From NCBI RefSeq assembly GCF_022836475.1, contig NZ_BQXH01000020.1, forward strand, positions 1 to 38,665: a stretch of DNA of 38,665 nucleotides. The letters are read 5' to 3'. Shown one piece after another: positions 1-6,617 of the stretch. The stretch comes from Ligilactobacillus pabuli. GTDB taxonomy: Bacteria; Bacillota; Bacilli; Lactobacillales; Lactobacillaceae. The number at the start of each line of letters is the position of its first letter. Within the stretch, counting starts at the first letter, position 1. A program made the translations under genes and the position numbers. The notes below the pieces were generated by a model. That model saw nothing but the letters and a program-made list of their open reading frames with translations. It had not been told where the DNA came from and ran no database searches.

Positions 1-915
1 TAAATGGCAAAATTAAACGTGCAACCATTCGGATCAATGCCCAAGGTCAATATTATGCGACCATCTTACTTGAAAGTGAAAAACAAGCTTTCAAACCCAA
101 GACTAAAACTAATCAAGTAGTGGGGATTGACCTAGGACTAGATGACCTGATGATTTTGTCGAATGGACAAAAGATCAATATGATGCATTTTGATCTTGAA
201 GCTAAATCCCAAGTCAGAATCTGGGAACGCAAAATGGCCCGTCGTAGACGAAATGCTCAGAAAGAAATGGCTTTTGATAAGCACGAAAAGTTCTTGTTGC
301 CACGGACTAGTTTAAAACAGTTTCCGCGCTACCAACAGGCTCGTCGTACAGCTGCTAAACTCAAACGTCAAGTCAGTGACCGTCGTTATGACCGACTGCA
401 AAAGCTGACGACCCAGTTAGTGCAAAATTATGATGTGATCGTGGTGGAAAAACTCAACACACAAGGGATGCTGAAAAATCATCATCTGGCCCGGGCAATA
501 TCCAACGCTGGTTGGGGTAAGTTAGTTACCATGCTGAAATATAAGTGTGACTGGTATGGAAAGCAACTAATTTTTGTTGATCCAAGTAATACCAGTCGAA
601 TTTGCCATCATTGTGGACAAAAGAACTATCAATTTGATAGTTTAAATCAGCATGAGTGGTTAGCTGTCCGAGAGTGGGATTGCCCGACATGTGGAACGCA
701 CTTAAACCGTGATATTAATGCTAGTCAAAATATTTTGCACCGTGGACTAGCCCAAATTGAAAAAGAAAAAGTACTCATTTAGGCGAGTATTGAAACTAAG
801 GTATGGAACGTACCGTGGTAAATAGCAGTGACCGCTGTCTATTTAGTTAGAGTGATCTAACCGATAAGTTTGCTGTGTTCCCAGAATCCATCCTTTTTAA
901 AGGATGGTAGTTCAA
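1..915 (+). mobile_element. IS200/IS605-type element, right part (left end outside the window)
   Basis: The window opens inside a tnpB gene and the element runs on to a right end near 915. The right end carries a perfect hairpin, CCATCCTT (888-895) with AAGGATGG (900-907), followed by TTCAA at 911-915. This resembles the subterminal hairpin and TCAA-type cleavage site of IS605/IS608-type elements. Immediately after it the reading frame of an ABC ATPase resumes, so the element sits inside that gene. Whether a tnpA accompanies it cannot be seen. Confidence 0.8.
3..782 (+). CDS. tnpB: RNA-guided endonuclease TnpB, 5'-truncated by the window edge
   Basis: The frame is open from the first bases of the window to a TAG at 780-782; about 259 codons are visible, roughly the C-terminal two thirds of a typical TnpB. 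The RuvC-like residues are present: the first Asp in GIDLGLDD (about 120-145), the Glu in VVEKLNTQGM (about 440-475) and the last Asp in NRDINASQNI (about 705-735). A zinc finger (CHHCG then CPTCG, 601-695) lies before the last motif. TnpB proteins use an RNA made from the element's right end to cut DNA, which helps the element persist. The visible catalytic residues are intact, so the nuclease may be active; the N-terminal DNA-recognition part is outside the window. The GTG at 120 is an internal codon, not a start. Confidence 0.9.
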   Translation, partial: NGKIKRATIRINAQGQYYATILLESEKQAFKPKTKTNQVVGIDLGLDDLMILSNGQKINMMHFDLEAKSQVRIWERKMARRRRNAQKEMAFDKHEKFLLPRTSLKQFPRYQQARRTAAKLKRQVSDRRYDRLQKLTTQLVQNYDVIVVEKLNTQGMLKNHHLARAISNAGWGKLVTMLKYKCDWYGKQLIFVDPSNTSRICHHCGQKNYQFDSLNQHEWLAVREWDCPTCGTHLNRDINASQNILHRGLAQIEKEKVLI

Positions 916-935
916 ATGAAACTTTGACGGCACGT
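770..935 (+). ncRNA. Predicted TnpB right-end guide RNA (omega RNA/reRNA)
   Basis: In IS605-type elements the guide RNA covers the 3' end of tnpB and the noncoding right end, and its last 16-20 nt come from flanking DNA. Here 783-915 is noncoding, has several short stem-forming stretches and ends with the 888-907 hairpin. A guide would start at about 916, inside the disrupted ABC ATPase gene. Position and logic come from the family; the exact 5' end is not determinable from sequence. Confidence 0.4.
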
Positions 936-1254
936 GAGAATTTAACCTTTTTTGGTCAAATGCAAGGCATGGATAAAGAAGATTTGCCTGCTCAAATTGA
1001 CTATGCAACAAAAGTCGTTAATTTGAATGAAGATTTAGATAAACACGTCAGTGATTATTCAGGTGGAATGAAAAGACGACTGTCATTAGCAATTGCCTTA
1101 GTGGCAGATCCAGAAATCCTGATTTTAGACGAACCAACTGTCGGAATTGATCCAGAGTTAAGGAAGCAGATTTAGCAGGAACTACACCGCTTGAGTCAGG
1201 CAGGAAAAACGATCCTGTTAACGACACATGTGATGGAAGATGCGGAAGAAGTCT
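916..1254 (+). pseudogene. ABC-2 exporter ATPase remnant (no Walker A, internal stop)
   Basis: Downstream of the tnpB right end the frame reads as the C-terminal part of a DrrA-like ATPase: [11 protein letters not shown], the signature [11 protein letters not shown], Walker [13 protein letters not shown], and the switch region ILLTTHVMEDAEE. A TAG at 1173-1175 interrupts it between LRKQI and QELHRL; a Trp TGG is the likely ancestor. The N-terminal half with Walker A is cut off by the insertion. After VMEDAEEV the frame runs straight into permease sequence, so the ATPase C-terminus is also lost. It is not functional. The short frame beginning at 870 arises from the element's end and is not a gene. 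Confidence 0.85.
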
Positions 1255-1994
1255 TTTTGAAGGCAGGGAGGCAGCAAGATGCGCACCAAGTTGGGGTTCC
1301 AACAAATGGGTCAATGACGCTGCCACAACCGCCCCAGCAGCAAGCTAAGAACTATTCGGTTAACACTCACTATATTTATGGTGACAAAGACACGAGTTTC
1401 TTTGATACCTTTTTGCCAGTCATGATGGGCTTTGTGGTGTTCTTCTTTGTGTTTATTATTTCAGGAATTGCGTTACTGCGTGAGCGCACCACGGGAACGT
1501 TAAAACGGCTATTGGCCACACCTGTTAAACGAGGCGAAATTATTACAGGGTACCTCAGTGGCTATGGAATTCTGGCACTGATTCAGACCTTGATAATTGT
1601 GCTGTATAGCACCTATGTGTTTAAAATCCAAATTTTAGGGAGTATTTGGAATGTACTGCTGATTAATGTTTTAATGGCATTTGTAGCTTTGACTATGGGC
1701 TTATTTATTTCAACCTTTGCAGCTTCAGAGTTCCAAATGGTCCAGTTTATTCCAATTGTTGTGATTCCCCAGGTGTTTTTCTCAGGAATTATTCCAGTTG
1801 ATCAAATGGCTGGATGGTTACAGGCAATTGGACATGTCATGCCGCTGTATTATGGCGCGAATGCAATGAGTGATGTAGTCGCAAAAGGTTTTGGACTAAG
1901 TAAAATTTGGCCAAACCTATCGGCGTTGCTGTGTTTCGCAGGACTATTTTTAGTATTAAATCTAGTAACAATGCGACGGTATCGTGAGGTTTAA
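1255..1994 (+). pseudogene. ABC-2 type permease remnant fused to the ATPase tail
   Basis: About 245 codons in frame with the ATPase remnant give the C-terminal half of an ABC-2 membrane protein: an extracytoplasmic stretch (VPTNGSMTLPQPPQQQ, HYIYGDKDTSFFD), then hydrophobic segments from FLPVMMGFVVFFFVF to the end, with the conserved ERTTGTLKRLLATP loop. Five or six membrane segments remain; the usual first membrane span and most of the N-terminal extracytoplasmic part are missing. The simplest reading is an in-frame deletion from the 3' end of the ATPase gene to the middle of the permease gene. A truncated protein could start at the GTG/TTG-like codons near 1191, but transport needs a complete ATPase that is absent here. 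Confidence 0.8.
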
Positions 1995-2008
1995 AGGAGT
2001 GAAAATTT

Positions 2009-2653
2009 GTGGCACATAAAGTTTCGAAACTATTTAACGAAACGCTGAATGAAATGAACATTTCTGCCAAACAAAAGGCAGTCTTGCAAGCGAGTCTGCA
2101 GCTATTTTCTGAAAAGGGATTTGAAAATACTAGTACTAATGAGATTGCGAGTCTGGCTAATGTAGCAGTGGGCACAGTTTATCAGCAATTTAAAAGTAAG
2201 GACCAGCTGCTACAAGTAGTAATTGAGTCATTAATCGATGAAGTTATTCCCAAAGTCGCTAATGAGTTTGTGGCTGGTGTTAAGGTGACTCAAGAGACTG
2301 AATTTGGAGAATTTTTGCAGAATATTATTCAAGACCGAATGCAGTTTGCGGTTGATAATTTACCGCAGATTCGGGTTTTAGTTCGAGAAACAATGGTGAA
2401 TAAAAAGGTACAACAGCAACTGCAAGCAAGAATAGTAAAATTGCCGTTTGATAGATTAAAAGATTTTTTTGCTGATTATCAGCAAAAAGGTCAGATAGTT
2501 GAATGGGATTTCATGCGCATTGTACGTTATATTGTCGGGATAGTTGGCAGCTATATAGTACCAATTATTTTTAGTCCTGGGCAGCATGAAGCTGATGTTG
2601 GGCAAATGAGTCATGAGGCCACGGAGGTTCTAATAAAGGAACTCAAACCATAG
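2009..2653 (+). CDS. TetR/AcrR family regulator
   Basis: 214 residues from a GTG start with AAAGGAG nine bases upstream. Residues about 18-65 form a classic TetR helix-turn-helix (ASLQLFSEKGFENTSTNEIA, then VGTVYQQFKSKDQLL); the remainder is a helical ligand-binding domain without family hallmarks. It lies 14 bp behind the broken exporter and follows it in the same direction, so it was probably the cognate drug-sensing regulator of that ABC-2 pump. The gene is intact and followed by a strong terminator, so it has outlived its exporter. Its present target is unknown. Confidence 0.85.
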   Translation: MAHKVSKLFNETLNEMNISAKQKAVLQASLQLFSEKGFENTSTNEIASLANVAVGTVYQQFKSKDQLLQVVIESLIDEVIPKVANEFVAGVKVTQETEFGEFLQNIIQDRMQFAVDNLPQIRVLVRETMVNKKVQQQLQARIVKLPFDRLKDFFADYQQKGQIVEWDFMRIVRYIVGIVGSYIVPIIFSPGQHEADVGQMSHEATEVLIKELKP

Positions 2654-2679
2654 TTAGGTGCCACTAAGAAAAACTAAAT

Positions 2680-2720
2680 GAGCGTCAGAAATCTGAAGAG
2701 TGATTTCTGACGCTCGTTTT
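2680..2720 (+). terminator. Intrinsic terminator after the tetR gene
   Basis: A perfect 14-bp stem GAGCGTCAGAAATC / GATTTCTGACGCTC (2680-2693 and 2702-2715) with an 8-nt loop, followed by GTTTTCG. Confidence 0.85.
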
Positions 2721-2735
2721 CGTGTTTGAAGGAAT

Positions 2736-2771
2736 TTTTCCAGGGTATTTCCCGGGAAATACCCTGGAAAA
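2736..2771. repeat. Perfect 36-bp palindrome, core TATTTCCCGGGAAATA (element A, part 1)
   Basis: The centre CCCGGG is at 2751-2756 and fifteen base pairs match perfectly on each side. There is no loop, so it is better suited to a dimeric DNA-binding protein or cruciform than to an RNA hairpin. The same core occurs at 4456-4497, and in part at 34181-34196 and 15901-15916. It lies about 105 bp upstream of the GGGGGCAA hairpin at 2861. Confidence 0.8.
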
Positions 2772-2860
2772 GGCTTGTAAATCAATGGTTTAGCTGGAGC
2801 GAGTGTTAGATAATTGGCTTCAACTGGTGACTGAGTTTATCAAGTGGGCAAATGCTATTC

Positions 2861-2890
2861 TTAGGGGGCAAGTAATAATTGCTCCCCTAA
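2861..2890. repeat. GGGGGCAA hairpin (element A, part 2)
   Basis: A 30-nt imperfect palindrome, TTAGGGGGCAA with TTGCTCCCCTAA. Similar hairpins occur at 16055-16086 and 34248-34277. A half-site GGGCAA (2846-2851) lies 20 bp before the hairpin's own GGGCAA (2866-2871), giving a two-turn direct repeat as well as the inversion. AAATGCTATT just upstream is also found before the 16055 copy. It could be a regulator-binding site or a leader-RNA hairpin. Confidence 0.7.
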
Positions 2891-3003
2891 ATGTAGTTTA
2901 AGGAGTAATATTAATAGCAAAAGAGAGGACGCTCACTAACCGGGAAAACGGTTATTTTCTGGGTAAACTGTTTTTGGTAGTAATAAAAGCCAGGAGGTAC
3001 GCC

Positions 3004-3159
3004 ATGCAACTAAAAGATATTTTGTTGAATTATGTTTCTTTAGTGGCTGTAACGTTTGTATACTATTTGATTTTGCCAGCAGGTAATTTTAGTTGCTATA
3101 TTGTTAGAAGTGCCAATAGTAAATATGGTTTTGTTTTTGAAAAAGCTTTTCCAGGATAG
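3004..3159 (+). CDS. Small single-span membrane protein, unknown function
   Basis: 51 residues starting at an ATG with a very strong AGGAGG six bases upstream. Residues about 7-27 (LLNYVSLVAVTFVYYLILPA) form one hydrophobic span; the tail (about 24 residues) is polar with aromatics and ends FEKAFPG. I do not recognise it. The frame is open upstream to about 2902 and there reads LTN-x-E-x-G...FLVV, like LTNQEMG...YLVV in the bacteriocin-like remnant at 16113, so this gene may have been grafted onto the remains of a related peptide gene. It lies behind the A palindromes and ahead of a secreted protein, followed by an opposing XRE regulator. Confidence 0.5.
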   Translation: MQLKDILLNYVSLVAVTFVYYLILPAGNFSCYIVRSANSKYGFVFEKAFPG

Positions 3160-3365
3160 AAAAGGGCGCAGTTAATTAGGTAGCAACATTATATATTCAG
3201 TTAATTTTATTAACGAAATTAACCTTGAGAAAGTATGTCTTTTATATTTGTTAAGTTAAGGATAGTCAGTTTGAAAAACATTCTTTTGTTTGGTGTGTTA
3301 TCCGCGAAATTAAATTGATGATCACAAAAATTTATGTAAAAATAATTAGTTAGGGGAAATAGTTG

Positions 3366-3811
3366 ATGAAGAAACTTTATATATTCTTTGTAGCACTTTG
3401 TTTTGGCGCGTGGCTGGGCTTTTTTAATAAAAATGTTGAGGCGGACACAGTAAGTGAGACTAGTGTCACTTATGATTTAGCTCAAGGCGGACAAACGGTA
3501 TAGAGGGGACACCAATTAAATATGAGATTAGTGAAGAAGGGCCTAGCTGGAGTAGAATGGCGAATAAGACATACACAATTACGAAAAAAGGAATTGGATG
3601 GTATGTATCATATAAAATCAAGATAGTAAGTAATAAGATAGAACAGGCTTTTAGTTTAAAAGCAGTTGCGACTGAGGGTAGTTTTAAAAACTCAAAGTTA
3701 ACTAAGCTAAGCAATAAAAAAGCACAGTGGAAGGCAAAATATAAATTGGGAGTTACTCGAGTGGTTTCTTGTAATGCCATAGTTAATGGTAAAAAATTAG
3801 TTGTTAGTTAA
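3366..3811 (+). pseudogene. Secreted protein with a one-base frameshift (DUF5626-like?)
   Basis: An ATG at 3366 (AGGGGA upstream) opens a 45-codon frame with a clear signal peptide (MKKLYIFFVALCFGAWLGFF...VEA) and mature start DTVSETSVTYDLAQGGQTV, ending at TAG 3501-3503. The next frame, without a stop from about 3500, reads IEGTPIKYEISEEGPSWSR, MANKTYTITKKGIGWYVSYK and on to KKLVVS at 3811. Deletion of one base near 3500 explains both halves; repaired, the protein would have about 148 residues. The layout (YDL-x-x-GG start, SR-x-ANKTY middle, W-x-x-SYK, hydrophilic beta-rich end) resembles small secreted DUF5626-type proteins as I remember them; that family call is tentative. It overlaps the end of the opposing XRE gene by 4 bp. 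Confidence 0.65.
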
Positions 3812-4323
3812 TGATAACTGGTGATTCCCCAGTTAAATGAATTGGCAATAAAAGCAACTATCACAAATAAATTGTAAATTATAACACAACCGCAAATTAG
3901 GTAAATGAACTTGTAAAATGTATTCGTTTTTTTATTGTATCGGATAATAGCAGGTGCAGTGACAATTCCAAAGGGAGCAATCACAAAAGATAAGCAAGCA
4001 GCCAAAAAAAGAAGGAGGCCTTCATCTTTTTGGACAGTTACTTTTGTAATTGTTGAGTGGACTGTGGCTGTTTTTTGTTTGGCTGTCGTCTTTTTTATGG
4101 ACGTTGCTTGCACGTTTACTTGTTCATCTGTTTGTAAAATTTGATTGAGATCAAATTTGTAGAGCTTACTCAACGTTGTTAAGGTTTCAATATCAGGACA
4201 ATTTCTGTTATTTTCCCAAGCTGAAACTGTCTGGCGGGAAACATGTAATTGTAGTGAGACTGCTTTTTGTGAAAGATGATTCTTTTTACGAGATTCCTTA
4301 AGAAAATTACCAAGAGACAACAT
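3808..4323 (-). CDS. XRE-family regulator with C-terminal membrane anchor
   Basis: 171 residues. Residues about 5-60 are a Cro/CI-type helix-turn-helix (LSQKAVSLQLHVSRQTVSAW, then CPDIETLTTLSKLYKFDLNQIL). A Lys/Thr-rich linker of about 40 residues follows, then two hydrophobic segments (LLLFLAACLSFVIAPFGIVT and FIYLICGCVIIYNLFVIVAF), so the DNA-binding head is tethered to the membrane. Such proteins are common in lactobacilli and usually control neighbouring envelope or peptide genes. It converges with the frameshifted secreted protein, and its upstream region carries a TTTCCCGGGAAA palindrome about 135 bp before the start. A second gene of this architecture (33293-34033) has the same palindrome core at a similar distance. 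Confidence 0.85.
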   Translation of the reverse strand: MLSLGNFLKESRKKNHLSQKAVSLQLHVSRQTVSAWENNRNCPDIETLTTLSKLYKFDLNQILQTDEQVNVQATSIKKTTAKQKTATVHSTITKVTVQKDEGLLLFLAACLSFVIAPFGIVTAPAIIRYNKKTNTFYKFIYLICGCVIIYNLFVIVAFIANSFNWGITSYH

Positions 4324-4455
4324 TAAACACCTACTATTTTTAAATTAATTATAGCACTTTGGACCTAAGAAGCCAGTAAATGTATCAAATCAAAAAGATT
4401 ACAACGTGTTGACCTTAATACACAAAATAGGATGATGCTAGAACCGGCAATTATC

Positions 4456-4497
4456 CGTTTGAGAACGTTATTTCCCGGGAAATAAACGTCTCAAACG
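4456..4497. repeat. Long palindrome with core TTATTTCCCGGGAAATAA
   Basis: The arms CGTTTGAGAACG-TTATTTCCC and its partner ending ACGTCTCAAACG pair over about 20 bp with one offset base on each side. The core matches those at 2736-2771 and 34181-34196, but the outer arms have different sequence while remaining palindromic. It lies upstream of the divergent XRE regulator gene and is a candidate autoregulatory operator. Confidence 0.7.
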
Positions 4498-4606
4498 AAT
4501 GAAATTTAGAATCGCGGTGTAAACCGCCCTTTAGGACACTTTGCTAAATCAATATTATATAATGTGCTGATGGAATGTGCCACAAACGTGCCACCCCACG
4601 AAAAAA

Positions 4607-4632
4607 GAGAAGCGTTGTTGGCTTCTTTTTTT
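4607..4632 (+). terminator. Terminator-like hairpin
   Basis: AGAAGC (4608-4613) pairs with GCTTCT (4621-4626), followed by seven T. No plus-strand gene is intact immediately upstream. The preceding tgtgccacaaacgtgccac stretch looks like debris of a mobile-element end. Confidence 0.5.
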
Positions 4633-4721
4633 AACTAGCAAAACGTTATACTGAGTTCAGGCTTCTTGTAACTCCGATTTTAACTTGAAGTGCAAAAGCT
4701 TATAGACTAGACCAAAAAGGT

Positions 4722-4776
4722 CATGATGACTCCTTTCTTATAAGCACCTTATGCATATAAGAAAGGAGCCATCATG
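4722..4776 (+). promoter_or_regulatory. Hairpin sequestering the RBS and start codon of the IS30 transposase
   Basis: CATGATG-A-CTCCTTTCTTATA (4722-4743) is complementary to TATAAGAAAGGAG-CC-ATCATG (4756-4776) over about 20 pairs. The right arm contains both the Shine-Dalgarno GAAAGGAG and the ATG at 4774. Transcripts entering from outside the element would fold and hide the start, a known way for insertion sequences to limit transposase made from read-through. Confidence 0.65.
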
Positions 4777-5245
4777 GCCCACTCTCAGATTAGCACGACA
4801 GGACAACATCAATAACTCAGTTTAGACGAACGGGGGAAGCTTCAAGCACTCCATCAAGCTGCTTTCGTCATCGCTCAAACCGCCGAGCAGATTTATCGCA
4901 ACAAGTTTACAGTTAGCAGTGAACTCAGGCGTGGCAATACCGAACAGATCCGTGGTGCTGGCAGACACTACCAGCGTTACTTTGCCGAAACCGGTGTTGC
5001 CGTATACGAGAAGAACCGTGCTGTGTGTTGTCCAGGCACACACTTAGAGCAGTGCTCAGAATCCTACGCAGAGCTTATGGTGGTGCTCATAGTGTCTCCT
5101 CGAATCCGCAGCGTTGGTAGCTTTGTGCACAGATATAAGCGGGTACATTCAGAACTGCCATGCCGGGTTAGCGCGACATCGACAAGAGCCTATTAGAGGT
5201 GCTTAACGGTGATCTACCGATGAAGCCACCCATCATTTTCCAAAA
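4774..5245 (+). pseudogene. IS30 transposase, N-terminal fragment
   Basis: From ATG 4774 the frame gives MAHSQISTTGQHQ and a TAA near 4813. It continues as LSLDERGKLQALHQAAF and SELRRGNTEQIRG, the helix-turn-helix region of IS30 transposases, to a TAG near 5192. Shifting by one base there recovers DKSLLEVLNGDLPMKPPI, the linker before the catalytic domain. So it has at least one nonsense change, one frameshift and a missing C-terminal catalytic domain. The region is relatively GC-rich compared with its surroundings. Confidence 0.75.
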
Positions 5246-5250
5246 TTAGG

Positions 5251-5648
5251 ATGGAGCCAAACCTTTCGGATGCTTTGCGGCATTTTTGTATACGCTATCC
5301 GTAACATGGCTACTCTTTGTGAATTAAATTTCGTGGCAAACAAGCTTCCAGTTCTTTATCCTTTGTGAATGTCTATAGTTTTGATTTTTTGAAGCAGGTC
5401 CTTAAATTGTTAGATGGCCGCAAGCGTGTTTGGTTTGCGGCTTTCAATCGATGCCGTTCAAGTCGTGGGTGCTGTTGCGCCTTTTGGACTTATACTGAAT
5501 AACCAGTTTTTCAGTCGAACACATGGAGCGTCTGTTTTTAGGTTACGTTTGAACACATTGTTATACAAGTGGAATAAACGGTGGAAGTTTGGTATGATTA
5601 AACTGTGTAACCGTAATCAAAGCCACATCAAGTTAACAATATAAATTA
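5251..5648. other. About 400 bp without a recognisable gene
   Basis: This lies between the IS30 fragment and the IS5 element. A 76-codon frame at 5414-5644 has no good ribosome binding site and a low-complexity product with an internally similar segment (ASVFGLRLS / ASVFRLRLN), so I do not call it. It may be debris of older insertions. Confidence 0.5.
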
Positions 5649-6528
5649 AGATGTGTCTTCAAACTCAAAAATATTCGCGAATTGCCTACTAGTTGTACGA
5701 AACGGCCTGAATCTGATATGTTGGAGTAAAGGGCTGATTGTGATGCTTACTCATCGCTATGAGATCGCTGATGAGCAATGGACCCAGATCGAGTCATTAT
5801 TTCCACCATAAAGTACAGGTCGTCCAATATTACGAGATAATCGGACCATGTTAAATGCGATTCTGTGGATCAATCGGACTGGTGCGCCTTGGCGTGATTT
5901 ACCTGCACGATTTGGACCATGAAAGTCGGTTTATACACGGCTTTCCCGCTGGGGCCGCGATGGTGTATTGGAATGTATCTTCCGCGAGCTTCGCTAGGAC
6001 GCGGATATGGAATACCTGCATATTGATTCGACGGCTGTTATTGCGCATCAGCATAGTGCCGGTGCTAAACAAAGCGGTCCTAAACTTGAAAGCAATAATA
6101 TTGGCTGTTCCGTTGGTGGTAATTCAACTAAGATACATGCGCTGGTCGATGCATTGGGAAACCCGGTTAAATTTATGTTAACAGAAGGCAATCGTCATGA
6201 CGGTCCCGTAGCGCTTGAATTATTGAAAACCATTCAGTTGACTGGGGTTAATGTCGTTGCCGATAAAGCATACGGTGGTAAAGCAATTCGAGAATTCATC
6301 ACGAGCCAAGGCGGAAAGTATACAATCCCACCAAAAGAGAATAATCGAGAACCATGGTCAGTAGACTGGTGGATATATAAAGAAAGACATTCAATTGAGT
6401 GTTTCTTTAATCGGCTTAAACATGTTAGACGGGTAGCTACTTGCTACGATAAGACGTCATATGTGTTCCGAACATTTGTTTACGCTGCGTCAATAGTGTT
6501 AATGACTAGATAGTTTGAAGACACATCC
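5649..6528 (+). mobile_element. Complete IS5-family element (880 bp, IS427-like), inactive
   Basis: The terminal inverted repeats are AGATGTGTCTTCAAACT (5649-5665) and, at the other end, the complement of GGATGTGTCTTCAAACT (6512-6528). TA flanks both ends (5647-5648 and 6529-6530), fitting the short TA target duplication of the IS427 group. The single transposase frame inside carries three in-frame stops. This insertion brings foreign DNA to within 90 bp of the HrtB-like gene and may have replaced its original upstream context. Confidence 0.8.
5743..6513 (+). pseudogene. IS5-family transposase with three nonsense codons
   Basis: One frame from ATG 5743 to TAG 6511 spells a whole IS5-type transposase of about 256 codons. 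It has the DUF4096-like start (RYEIADEQWTQIESLFPP), [15 protein letters not shown], the first Asp in HIDSTAV, the second Asp in VVADKAYGG, and the Glu region RHSIECFFNRLKHVRRVATC. Stops interrupt it after SLFPP (TAA), after ARFGP (TGA, probably from the Trp TGG of the usual W-K), and after FRELR (TAG). The second half from 6007 is open and retains all three catalytic motifs, but the N-terminal domain could not be made in one piece. Confidence 0.8.
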
Positions 6529-6584
6529 TAGAAAAATCATTTTGTAATCTCATCATAATATCATGTATGCTTGTGTATAGTAAG

Positions 6585-6603
6585 TTTGTTGAACTTCAAC
6601 AAA
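6585..6603. promoter_or_regulatory. Perfect palindromic operator before the exporter pair
   Basis: TTTGTTGAACTTCAACAAA is a perfect 9+1+9 palindrome 14 bp before the permease start. It follows a possible -10 (TATAGT, 6576-6581), so a bound dimer would block transcription. Its size and symmetry fit a TetR-family repressor such as the HrtR type that controls heme exporters. No such regulator is adjacent in the window. Confidence 0.65.
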
Positions 6604-6617
6604 TACAGGAGGAACAA

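Larger units (their letters stand above)
4676..5250 (+). mobile_element. IS30-family 5' part, truncated
   Basis: The left terminal region TTTTAACTTGAAGTGCAAAAG (about 4678-4700) resembles the complement of the IS30-type end at 9124-9145. A transposase start, its N-terminal domain and a hinge follow; the sequence stops being IS30-like after DLPMKPPI at about 5240. The catalytic DDE half is absent, so the copy is dead. Confidence 0.7.

Noticed and set aside
870-1175. 101-codon frame starting inside the tnpB right end
   Set aside because: It joins element-end sequence with an ATPase remnant; the start and first residues are noise.
2009-2653. TetR gene as the repressor of the HrtBA-like pair
   Set aside because: It adjoins the broken ABC-2 exporter and lies 4 kb away with several insertions between; nothing links it to the 6585 palindrome.
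5414-5644. 76-codon frame between IS30 and IS5
   Set aside because: No ribosome binding site, low-complexity product and no neighbours that support it.
5808-5935. TGA in the IS5 transposase read as selenocysteine or a programmed frameshift
   Set aside because: There are also TAA and TAG stops in the same frame, so plain decay is the simpler explanation.
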